Source: CAZSAT01 sp964604675 (lineage in GTDB: Bacteria; Myxococcota_A; UBA796; CAJQPC01). Taken from it: a stretch of 64,000 bases of DNA. Made by a program: the position numbers and the translations under genes. Shown here piece after piece: positions 30,097 to 36,900 of this stretch (within the stretch, counting starts at the first letter, position 1; the number at the start of each line of letters is the position of its first letter). Under the pieces are notes generated by a model. That model saw only the letters and a program-made list of their open reading frames with translations. It was not told the DNA's origin and ran no database searches. Where the stretch lies: assembly GCA_964604675.1 (NCBI GenBank), contig CAZSAT010000010.1, positions 1-64,000 on the forward strand, read 5' to 3'.

Positions 30097-30917
30097 TGCA
30101 CGCCTTCTTCGTGCGCCAGCGACTCTCGGCGCTCCTGGATGGCGAGCTGCCCGCTCACGAGCGGGATGCCATGTTGGCTGCGCTCGCCGACGACGCCGAG
30201 CTCCGTCGCGACTACGAAGCCATGCGCATGGCCGTCGCCCTGCTCGGCCGCGTGGGTCCGGTGCCCGCTCCCGCCGCGCTCGCCGAGGCGGTGCTGGTGG
30301 CGCAGACCGAGCGCCCGGCGCGGCCTCCCTGGCCGCTGCTTCTGGGCGGGCTGACGCTCCTGGGCGCCGGTGTGGTCTTCTGGCCCGATGCCCCACGTCC
30401 ATCCGCCCCCGACGCGCTCGAAGCCCTGCATGAGGAGATCGCCGCGGCACCCATCGAGGTCGCGGTGATCGAGCCTGAGGATCCCGAGCCTGAGGATCCC
30501 GAGCCGGTGGATCCCGAGCCGGTGGTGGCTGAGCCGGTGGTGCACGAGCCGGTCGTCGTGCCGCCCGCGCCCACGCCGCGGCCCAAGCCCGAGCGCGAGG
30601 CCTACCAGGCGGCCTGGGAGCGGGGTTCGCAGCTCGCTCGGGTGCGTTCGGTGCGCATGCACGCCTCGCGCGGGGACGTGCTCTACGAGCTGACAGCCCT
30701 GGCTGCCGAGCACGGCGGCCTGGTCGCATCGGGCCAGGCTCGGATGCTCGACTCGGAGCAGGCCTACGGCCAGCTCACGCTCACGGTCCCGGCCGACCGC
30801 CTCGAGGGCTTCATGGCTGGGCTCGGCGATCTGGGCTCGCTCACCTCGGCCCTGCCCCGTCCGGCCGAGGACGGTGAGGAGACGATCGAGGTCGTGGTCG
30901 AGGTCCAGCTCCATTGA
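30096..30917 (+). CDS. Anti-sigma factor-like membrane protein with DUF4349-like C-terminus
   Basis: A 273-residue bitopic membrane protein. Residues 1-50 (RQRLSALLDGELPAHERDAMLAALADDAELRRDY) resemble the sigma-binding head of anti-sigma factors but lack the zinc HxxxCxxC motif. One transmembrane helix (PLLLGGLTLLGAGVVFW) lies near residue 90, then an acidic Pro spacer of EPEDP-type repeats, then a periplasmic domain similar to DUF4349 (VRMHASRGDVLYELTALAAEHGG; GQLTLTVPADRLEGFMAGLGDLG). It should hold the upstream sigma-like protein at the membrane and release it on an envelope signal. ATG overlaps the sigma-like stop by one base. Confidence 0.75.
   Translation: MHAFFVRQRLSALLDGELPAHERDAMLAALADDAELRRDYEAMRMAVALLGRVGPVPAPAALAEAVLVAQTERPARPPWPLLLGGLTLLGAGVVFWPDAPRPSAPDALEALHEEIAAAPIEVAVIEPEDPEPEDPEPVDPEPVVAEPVVHEPVVVPPAPTPRPKPEREAYQAAWERGSQLARVRSVRMHASRGDVLYELTALAAEHGGLVASGQARMLDSEQAYGQLTLTVPADRLEGFMAGLGDLGSLTSALPRPAEDGEETIEVVVEVQLH
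30471..30545 (+). repeat. 15-base tandem repeat coding EPxDP/EPVV spacer
   Basis: Five 15-base units begin GAGCC: two are identical (30471-30485 and 30486-30500), the third to fifth differ at a few positions. They encode the EPEDP, EPVDP and EPVV spacer of the anti-sigma-like protein and are a likely site of length variation. Confidence 0.8.
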
Positions 30918-30938
30918 GGGTGCAGGGTCCGAGTCTGT

Positions 30939-30944
30939 TAGCCT
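30939..30944 (+). promoter_or_regulatory. -10-like element TAGCCT, leaderless spacing
   Basis: TAGCCT ends six bases before the GTG at 30951. Confidence 0.45.
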
Positions 30945-30950
30945 CCGCCC

Positions 30951-31460
30951 GTGGACCGAACGCCTGAATGGGTCGAGCTGCTGCTCACCAACCCGATCTT
31001 CTCGACACTCGCTGAGATGGACGCGCGGGCGCTCTACGGCGCCGGCACGCTCCGCCGCCTCGAGAAGGGCGACCTGATCTTCTGGCAGGGGGAAGCGCCC
31101 AACGGCTTCTACCTGGTGCTCGAGGGCGAGTTCTCCGTCGCGGTCGACGGTGAGGACGGTCCCGTACGGATCGCCACCATCCACCGAGGCGAGACGGTCG
31201 GTGAGATGGGCCTGGTGCAGGCGTCGGCGCGGAGCGCGAGCTGCGCGGCCACGGCGCGTGCCCTCGTCTGGCACCTGCCCGGCGAAGTCTTCGAGGGTCT
31301 GCTGTACCGGGGTGATCCGATCGCAGCCTCGATCCTCCGCGGCATCGGAAAGGACCTGTGCCGCCGCTTCCGGTCGGCGGTCGACGAGGGCGCACGCCTG
31401 GTTGCGGCCCTACACGATGGCGAGCGCATCGAGGTCGACACCCTGGGCTGGGAGGTCTGA
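30951..31460 (+). CDS. Cyclic nucleotide-binding domain protein (first of tandem pair)
   Basis: A 169-residue single-domain protein with a cNMP-binding beta-roll: LTNPIFSTLAEMDARALYGAGTLRRLEKGDLIFWQGEAPNGFYLVLEGEFSVAV followed by RIATIHRGETVGEMGLVQASARSASCAATARALVWHLPGEVFEGLL. The phosphate-binding cassette keeps the GE-x-GLV and an Arg (ARSAS), so nucleotide binding is possible. There is no DNA-binding domain, so it probably acts through protein partners. It shares one base with a second cNMP gene; the two may form a heterodimer or an effector-linked sensor pair. GTG start set by the TAGCCT element. Confidence 0.82.
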   Translation: MDRTPEWVELLLTNPIFSTLAEMDARALYGAGTLRRLEKGDLIFWQGEAPNGFYLVLEGEFSVAVDGEDGPVRIATIHRGETVGEMGLVQASARSASCAATARALVWHLPGEVFEGLLYRGDPIAASILRGIGKDLCRRFRSAVDEGARLVAALHDGERIEVDTLGWEV

Positions 31461-31936
31461 TGGTCGATCCACGGCTGCTCGACTGCGCCGAGTCCCTGGT
31501 CGTGCTCACCGTCGAGGAGCGCGACCAGCTCGCCGAGCTGCTCGAGTCGGTGACCTTCGAGGCCGGACGCGCCCTGATCCTGGAGGGGCAGCGGTCCCCG
31601 GGGCTCTTCATGCTGCTCAGCGGCCCGCTGCAGGTCGAGCGCGCCCTGGGCGGGGCCAAGGATCGCACCCTGGCCACCGACATCCCCGCGGGGGAGTGGT
31701 TCGGCCAGGTGTCGGTCATCGACGGACTGCCCGCCACGGCCACCGTCGCGGCCGCGGGCACGGTGCAGGTCGCCTACATGAGCCGAGCCGACTTCTTCGC
31801 CCTGCTGGCCGAGGGCGACGCGCTGGGCACCCGCCTGCTGCGGGCCCTGTTGAGGAACCTGGCCACCCAGCTCGGGCGCGTGAACGGTGTGCTCGTCGAC
31901 CTGCACGCGCAGCACGACGCAGCTCGGAACGGTTAG
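31460..31936 (+). CDS. Cyclic nucleotide-binding domain protein (second of tandem pair)
   Basis: A 158-residue cNMP-fold protein (MVDPRLLDCAESLVVLTVEERDQLAELL...). The beta-roll is seen in LILEGQRSPGLFMLLSGPLQVER and AGEWFGQVSVIDGLPATATVAAAGTVQVAYMSRADFFALL. The cassette is weaker than in the upstream protein: the expected GE is FGQ and the Arg that contacts the cyclic phosphate is replaced (PATAT), so it may not bind nucleotide. The C-terminal helix (LLRALLRNLATQLGRVNGVLVDL) is typical of the family. It starts inside the upstream stop (TGATG), and the frame extending to 31358 is a shadow. No output domain is present. Confidence 0.8.
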   Translation: MVDPRLLDCAESLVVLTVEERDQLAELLESVTFEAGRALILEGQRSPGLFMLLSGPLQVERALGGAKDRTLATDIPAGEWFGQVSVIDGLPATATVAAAGTVQVAYMSRADFFALLAEGDALGTRLLRALLRNLATQLGRVNGVLVDLHAQHDAARNG

Positions 31937-31939
31937 CTC
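31934..31939 (+). promoter_or_regulatory. -10-like element TAGCTC, leaderless spacing
   Basis: TAGCTC ends six bases before the ATG at 31946 and overlaps the upstream stop codon TAG. Confidence 0.4.
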
Positions 31940-31945
31940 CGACGC

Positions 31946-32821
31946 ATGCGTGAGCGCCTCACCGAGCGGGAGCTGAGGGAGCAGCTGCTCTTCTTCTCCC
32001 ACAAGGTCTACGAGCAGAACCTGTTGGTCGCCCTCGATGGGAACCTCAGCGTGCGCATGCCCGACGGCAACATCCTCTGCACCCAGGCTGGCTGCCACAA
32101 GGGCTTCCTGACCGACGACCAGCTGGTGGTCATCGACTCCAAGGGCCACAAGGTGCGCGGCAAGGGTCGGCCCACCTCCGAGATGCTGATGCACCTCGCT
32201 TGCTACGAGGAGCGCCCCGACTGCCAGGCTGTCGTGCACGCCCATCCACCGATGGCGATCGCCTTCACCCTCGCCAATGTCTCGATGGCGCGCTGCATCC
32301 TGCCCGAGGTGGTGCTCACCCTCGGCACCGTCCCGACCGTGCCCTACGAGACCACCGGCACCCAGACCCTCGCCGACCGCATCCGCCCCTTCATCGCGGA
32401 GCACGACGCGATCCTGATGGACACCCACGGCGCGGTCTGCCTGGGCACCAGCCTCCTCGAGGCCTTCTGCCGCCTCGAGATCGTCGAGCACACCGCCAAG
32501 ATCACCAAGCTCGCGCGCGACATGGGCGGCGCCAAGGAGCTGGAGCCTTCGGAGGCTGTGAGGCTGCGGTCCATGGGCTTGAAGCGCTACGGCGGCCCGC
32601 CGGGCGCCGTAGCGCGCGCCGACGATCCGAACGCTGACCTGCCGCCGGCCTGCCAGGGCTGCTCGGGGTGCGACAACCCCCACCCCGCAGGCATCGGGCC
32701 CAAGCCCAACCTCGACGTGCGGCTCGCGCGGGTCGTGTCGTCGCCCCCGCCGCCGAGCGTGCCGCCTCGGGTGGCGGCGATGGTCGAGGAAGAGGTGATC
32801 AGGCTGCTGGGTGAGCGGTAG
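31946..32821 (+). CDS. Class II aldolase/adducin-family protein with C-terminal tail
   Basis: A 291-residue class II aldolase (fuculose-1-phosphate aldolase-like). The active-site zinc ligands appear in VVHAHPPMAIAF (HxH) and DTHGAVCLG, with the conserved SEMLMHLACYE segment supplying the catalytic acid. These enzymes split a phosphorylated deoxy-ketose into a triose phosphate and an aldehyde. After the core (about residue 215) there is a tail with a Cys cluster (CQGCSGC), a long Pro-rich linker and a final amphipathic helix (VEEEVIRLLGE). That tail resembles the encapsulation peptides of aldolases targeted to bacterial microcompartments, known in some myxobacteria and planctomycetes; no shell gene lies in this window. 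Confidence 0.82.
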   Translation: MRERLTERELREQLLFFSHKVYEQNLLVALDGNLSVRMPDGNILCTQAGCHKGFLTDDQLVVIDSKGHKVRGKGRPTSEMLMHLACYEERPDCQAVVHAHPPMAIAFTLANVSMARCILPEVVLTLGTVPTVPYETTGTQTLADRIRPFIAEHDAILMDTHGAVCLGTSLLEAFCRLEIVEHTAKITKLARDMGGAKELEPSEAVRLRSMGLKRYGGPPGAVARADDPNADLPPACQGCSGCDNPHPAGIGPKPNLDVRLARVVSSPPPPSVPPRVAAMVEEEVIRLLGER

Positions 32822-32839
32822 GCGCTCGCCCGGCGAGGC

Positions 32840-33661
32840 CTACTGCTCGATCTCGGTGTCGCGGCTGATCCGCGTGGCCTCGACCTCGCCAGCGATCGCC
32901 AGGTAGTCGCCCAGGTCGTAGGCGAAGGTGCCGTAGAGCTCCCCTTCGGTGCTCAGCTCGCCCTCGAGGTCCACCGGCACTTCGTAGCCGTAGATGTCGA
33001 GCGCGGCGTCGCCGACCACGAAGCCGGCTTCGTTCTCGAGGTCGTAGTTGAAGTCGAGGTCGATCTCGAAGCCCTGCAGCGACACGTAGCAGTTGCTGTC
33101 GCCGTAGCCGACGTCGCCTTCCTGGTCGATGACCGCGGTGAGGGCGCCCGAGCATGCGGCGCTGTAGCCGCTGATGGTGACCTCCACGACCGTGGTGCCC
33201 GTGTAGGTGCCGGCGTAGGCCGACTGCACGAGCACGCCGCCGATGGTGTAGGCGAGCCGATCGCCGTTGGGCAGCTCGGCGGTCGCGGTCAGCGCGTGGG
33301 TGCCGACCCCGAGGGAGTCGTCCTCGATCCAGGTTCCGGTCGGGAGCCAGTCTTCGTCGACGTTCGAGGACCAGCTGATGCCCTCGAAGTCCATCTCGTT
33401 GCCGTCGGCGTCCATCACGTACGCTTCGTAGGCGTTGACTTCCTCCCAGGGCAGGTAGTCGCCGGACGCGGGCTGCACGATCACGAGGCTGGCGCCGTCG
33501 TACTCCGAGAAGTCCTCCTCCTCGACGGGCTTCTCGGCCGAGCCGGTGTCTTCGGCTGCGCCTTCGTCCGTCACCTCGTCGTCGAAGGTGCCTTCGGTGA
33601 CCAGGTACTGGGGGCCGCAGCCGACGGCGAAGATCGACAGGAGCGTGCTGGTGCGGATCAT
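32840..33661 (-). CDS. Acidic lipoprotein of unknown function
   Basis: A 273-residue protein with a more usual signal peptide (MIRTSTLLSIFAVGCGPQ, Cys at residue 15), followed by an acidic linker (DEVTDEGAAEDTGSAEKPVEEED) and a mainly beta-sheet body with repeated Gly-Tyr and Asp-rich turns. I recognise no family; the composition resembles other exported proteins in this window. It is alone on the minus strand between an aldolase and a histidine kinase gene. A TACCGT element lies 24 bases upstream of its ATG. Confidence 0.72.
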   Translation of the reverse strand: MIRTSTLLSIFAVGCGPQYLVTEGTFDDEVTDEGAAEDTGSAEKPVEEEDFSEYDGASLVIVQPASGDYLPWEEVNAYEAYVMDADGNEMDFEGISWSSNVDEDWLPTGTWIEDDSLGVGTHALTATAELPNGDRLAYTIGGVLVQSAYAGTYTGTTVVEVTISGYSAACSGALTAVIDQEGDVGYGDSNCYVSLQGFEIDLDFNYDLENEAGFVVGDAALDIYGYEVPVDLEGELSTEGELYGTFAYDLGDYLAIAGEVEATRISRDTEIEQ

Positions 33662-33685
33662 GGCGGGAGTCCTCGGGCGGAGCGA

Positions 33686-33691
33686 ACGGTA
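33686..33691 (-). promoter_or_regulatory. -10-like element TACCGT
   Basis: TACCGT ends 24 bases before the ATG at 33661. The same hexamer is the -10 of the two strong promoters at 46169 and 61797. Confidence 0.35.
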
Positions 33692-33719
33692 GCACCGCGA
33701 TCGCCGGTGTCGCCTCGGC

Positions 33720-35294
33720 TCAGCCCCGGTTTCTCAGGGCTTCACGTATTCTTCGCCGGAGCTCCTCCGGTTCGTAGGGCTTCTCGAGCACCCGGTCCGT
33801 GTGCTCCTCGAGGAAGGTCTTGGCGGCCTCGGTCCAGGCGCCATCCGTCACGAACACGATCCGATCGAGCAGCGCGGGGTGGGACGCGGCGAGCCGGTGG
33901 TGGATCTCCATGCCGGAGACGTCCGGCATGAGCAGGTCGCAGACCACCGCGTCGGGCGGATCCGTGATGATGCGCTCGAGGGCGTCACGCCCGGAGGTGC
34001 AGGTCTCGACGCTCCTCGCGGCGCGGAGCAGCCTCTGCAGGGAGCGCACGATGGCCGGATCGTTGTCGACGACGAGGATCCGAGCGCCGGCCAGCGGATC
34101 GTGCTGTCCTTCGGCGACCATCTGGAACGACTGGGTCTCCGTGATCACCGCGGGCAAGCGCATGGTGACCCGTGTGCCGCCGCCGGCACGTGCCTCGGCG
34201 TGCAGCTCGCCGTCGAGGTCGGTGGCGATGCTGCGGCAGACGAACAAGCGGACGCGCGCGCGCTGGTCGGCCTGGTGGGTCTGGCCGTAGGGCTCTGCGT
34301 CCGGGGCGAGCACGCTCGGCGGAAGGGTCGGGCCGTTGTCCTCCACGACGATCCGGACGTGGTCGCGCTCGCGCCCGGTGGAGAGCCGGACCAGCCCGTC
34401 GGTCTGGTGCTCCGGGAGGTTGTCGAGCGCGTTGGTGAGCAGGTTCAGCACGACCAGCGCGATGCGCCCGGGTGCGGCCATGACCATGGGCACCCGCCGC
34501 AGGTCGAGCTCCAGCTTGGCGTGCTGGCGCAGCTCGTGGCGCAACAGGGAGCTGGCCTGCTCGACCTCGCGGTTCGGCTCGATCGCTGCGGTGGCGCCGG
34601 CTCGGGCGCGTGACAAGCCGCGGAGATCCTGGACCACGCCCCGGATGCGCTGGAGCCCCACCACGCTCTCGCCGAGGAGGTCCGCGACGTCGTCGGAGAC
34701 GCCGGGCCATCGAGCGGTCTCGAGCAGCTCGCGCACACGCGCGGCGGTGGGCATGTCGGCGTGCTGCAGGGCCGTGGGCACCAGCACCTCGAGCAGCTCG
34801 ACCAGGTCGCCGAACACGTTCTGGAGCTCGTCGAGGTTCGCCAGCACGAAGGCGGCGGGGTTGTTGATCTCGTGGGACACGCCAGCGGCCAGGCGCCCGA
34901 GGGTGGCCAGGCGTTCCAGCTCGACCGCGTGCGCGCGCACCGCGTCGAGGTCCTGAGCCTCCAGGCCTCCAGGAGGCGCATCGCCGCTGCGGGCCGCTTC
35001 TCCGCAGGCCACCAGGGCGCGTCCGAGCGGCACGTAGTCCTGGGCGCCGCGGCGGACGAGGCTCACCGCCCGCGTGACCGTCGGACGCGCGGTGGTGACG
35101 ACCACCGGCACCGTGGCTTCGTCCAACACCCGGCTCAGGTCGCTGCCCTCGTAGACCAGCAACACGTCGAAGTCGCCGGCTTCCAGCTCCTGGGCGAGCT
35201 GGTCGTTGCGCTCCACGCTCACCAGCGTGGCGCCGGGCATGGGGGCGCGCGGTCCGGCGGCGGGGAGCAGTTCGAGGATCCGGATGCGACGCAT
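33720..35294 (-). CDS. Hybrid sensor histidine kinase / response regulator
   Basis: A 524-residue cytoplasmic hybrid kinase. An N-terminal domain of about 110 residues resembles a response-regulator fold (FDVLLVYEGSDLSRVL; VPVVVTTARPTVTRAVSLVRRGAQDYV) but lacks a clear phospho-Asp pocket. The H-box GVSHEINNPAAF places the phospho-acceptor His near residue 141; NLLTNALDNLPEHQ is the N-box, VEDNGPTLP the G1 box and GGGTRVTMRLP the G2 box. A C-terminal receiver domain follows with LVVDNDP, the phospho-Asp in VVCDLLMPDVSGMEI (about residue 453), VFVTDG and LEKPYEPEEL. No membrane segment or output domain is visible, so phosphotransfer to another protein is likely. It is divergent from the ABC ATPase gene. 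Confidence 0.9.
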   Translation of the reverse strand: MRRIRILELLPAAGPRAPMPGATLVSVERNDQLAQELEAGDFDVLLVYEGSDLSRVLDEATVPVVVTTARPTVTRAVSLVRRGAQDYVPLGRALVACGEAARSGDAPPGGLEAQDLDAVRAHAVELERLATLGRLAAGVSHEINNPAAFVLANLDELQNVFGDLVELLEVLVPTALQHADMPTAARVRELLETARWPGVSDDVADLLGESVVGLQRIRGVVQDLRGLSRARAGATAAIEPNREVEQASSLLRHELRQHAKLELDLRRVPMVMAAPGRIALVVLNLLTNALDNLPEHQTDGLVRLSTGRERDHVRIVVEDNGPTLPPSVLAPDAEPYGQTHQADQRARVRLFVCRSIATDLDGELHAEARAGGGTRVTMRLPAVITETQSFQMVAEGQHDPLAGARILVVDNDPAIVRSLQRLLRAARSVETCTSGRDALERIITDPPDAVVCDLLMPDVSGMEIHHRLAASHPALLDRIVFVTDGAWTEAAKTFLEEHTDRVLEKPYEPEELRRRIREALRNRG

Positions 35295-35304
35295 GTCGGG
35301 ACCG

Positions 35305-35314
35305 AGGATACGCC
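35305..35314. promoter_or_regulatory. Divergent -10-like elements sharing one TA step
   Basis: aggaTAcgcc reads TATCCT leftward (10 bases before the kinase ATG at 35294) and TACGCC rightward (15 bases before the ABC ATPase GTG at 35330, which also has GGGGAGG). Both use the TA at 35309-35310. Confidence 0.4.
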
Positions 35315-35329
35315 CTGAGGGGAGGTCCA

Positions 35330-36280
35330 GTGGCCGTCATCGAGGTGGAGTCCCTGGAGAAGCGCTACGGCGAGCACGCCGCCCTGGGTGGGGTGAGCTT
35401 CGAGGTCCAGCGCGGCGAGGTGGTGGGATTCCTCGGGCCCAATGGCGCCGGCAAGACCACCACCATGAAGATCCTCACGGGCTACATCAGCCCCAGTGGT
35501 GGCCGCGCCACGGTGGCCGGCCACGACGTGGTCACCGCGCCGGAGCAGGTGCGGGCGCGGCTGGGCTACCTGCCCGAAGCCGCGCCGGTCTACCCGGAGA
35601 TGCGGGTCGAGGACTACCTCGAGTTCGTCGGGCGGGTCAGGGGACTGGGCCGGTCGGAGCGGGCGTCCGCGGTGGCGCGCGCGATGGAACGCACCGGCCT
35701 GAGCCCGCGGGCACGGCAGACCATCGGCACCCTGTCCAAGGGCTACCGACAGCGCGTCGGGCTGGCCCAGGCCATCCTGCACGAGCCCGACCTGCTCATC
35801 CTGGACGAGCCGACGAGCGGCCTCGACCCCAACCAGATCTCCGACATCCGCGCCTTGATCCGGGAGCTCGGGCAGAAGAAGACCGTGCTCCTGAGCACCC
35901 ACATCCTCTCCGAGGTGCAGGCCACCTGCGACCGCGTGTTGATCCTGCACCAGGGGCGGCTCGTGGCCGACGGCCCCACCGCCGAGGTCACCGCACAGGA
36001 GCGGTCGGAGCTCACCCACGTGGTCTTCGGGCCGGGTGGCGTCACCCTTCCCCGCGAGGCCGTGTGCGAGGCGGTGCGGGCGATTCCAGGGGTGTCGGAT
36101 GCGCGCGTCGTGGCCACGGCCGAGAGCGATCCCGGTGAAGCCCCCCTGTTGGTGAAGGCGCCGGGCGACGTGCGCCGGGAGCTCTTCCAGCTGGCGGTCG
36201 ATCGCGGTCTGGTGTTGTTGGAGCTGCGCCGGGAGCGGCGTGACCTCGAGGAGGTGTTCCGCAGCCTGACCGCGGGGTAG
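35330..36280 (+). CDS. ABC transporter ATP-binding protein
   Basis: A 316-residue ABC ATPase: Walker A GPNGAGKTT near residue 40, Q-loop region GYLPEAAPVYPEM, signature LSKGYRQRVGLA, Walker B LLILDEPTSGLDP, and a switch His in STHIL. The last 80 residues match the extra C-terminal domain common in exporters of the GldA/NatA type. It would power an ABC-2 type exporter, but no permease gene follows: the next gene is convergent on the other strand, starting four bases beyond. The permease must be elsewhere or absent. GTG at 35330 has a strong GGGGAGG upstream. Confidence 0.9.
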   Translation: MAVIEVESLEKRYGEHAALGGVSFEVQRGEVVGFLGPNGAGKTTTMKILTGYISPSGGRATVAGHDVVTAPEQVRARLGYLPEAAPVYPEMRVEDYLEFVGRVRGLGRSERASAVARAMERTGLSPRARQTIGTLSKGYRQRVGLAQAILHEPDLLILDEPTSGLDPNQISDIRALIRELGQKKTVLLSTHILSEVQATCDRVLILHQGRLVADGPTAEVTAQERSELTHVVFGPGGVTLPREAVCEAVRAIPGVSDARVVATAESDPGEAPLLVKAPGDVRRELFQLAVDRGLVLLELRRERRDLEEVFRSLTAG

Positions 36281-36284
36281 CTGC

Positions 36285-36854
36285 CTACAGCAGGTACACC
36301 CAGGCGGCGTACCCGCCCGCGATCACGAACATCACGCCGATGAGGCCGCCCGCGATCTTCATCCCGTCCTCGACCTTCATCGGCGCCTTCTTTGGCGCCC
36401 GCACGGGCTCGGCGGCGCGGGCGGCTGCACGGCGCTCGGCGGCCTCCCTCTGCTCGTTGGCGAGCACCGCATCGGTCTTGCGCCAGCCCTTGACCTGCTG
36501 TTCCGAGATGCGGAGGCTGCCCAGGTCCACGCCGATGAGCTGGAAGACCTCGGCGAACTCGGGCCGTGCCCCGATGGGTTCCCAGCCGCCGCCGGCGATC
36601 TTGACCTGCTCGCGCCCCTTCAGGCTGCCGGCGTAGATCAGCTGGCGCACGGCGTAGCGGTCCAGCGTGCCCAGGGACTCGCCGCGCGGGCCCTTCAAGT
36701 CGGCGAACAGCGCGTCGGGCACGCCGGCTTCGCCGGGCATGGGGGGCACGAACGCGTGCATGCACGCCGGGCAGATCAGCTCGTCTTCGTCGGCGATGCT
36801 CTCGCTGGCGTCGAAGGACGAGCTGCAGTTCGGGCAGGTGACCGGTGCGCTCAT
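36285..36854 (-). CDS. Zinc-ribbon protein with C-terminal membrane anchor
   Basis: A 189-residue protein with an N-terminal zinc ribbon (CPNC and CPAC, about 18 residues apart, similar to the MJ0042 type found in myxobacterial signalling proteins). The middle (LDRYAVRQLIYAGSLKGREQVKIAGGGWEPIGARPEFAEVF) resembles a GYF-like or DUF4339 domain. A charged Ala-Arg helix follows, then one C-terminal membrane helix (IAGGLIGVMFVIAGGYAAWVYLL), so it is tail-anchored. It may recruit cytoplasmic partners to the inner membrane. TAGGCT lies nine bases before the ATG. It is divergent from selB. Confidence 0.75.
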   Translation of the reverse strand: MSAPVTCPNCSSSFDASESIADEDELICPACMHAFVPPMPGEAGVPDALFADLKGPRGESLGTLDRYAVRQLIYAGSLKGREQVKIAGGGWEPIGARPEFAEVFQLIGVDLGSLRISEQQVKGWRKTDAVLANEQREAAERRAAARAAEPVRAPKKAPMKVEDGMKIAGGLIGVMFVIAGGYAAWVYLL

Positions 36855-36863
36855 GGCTCGACG

Positions 36864-36895
36864 AGCCTACAACGGGCGGCGGAGGACGATAGGCG
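36864..36895. promoter_or_regulatory. Divergent promoter elements of the zinc-ribbon and selB genes
   Basis: Leftward TAGGCT (36869 to 36864) ends nine bases before the ATG at 36854. Rightward TAGGCG (36890-36895) ends five bases before the selB ATG at 36901. Confidence 0.4.
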
Positions 36896-36900
36896 TCGGC

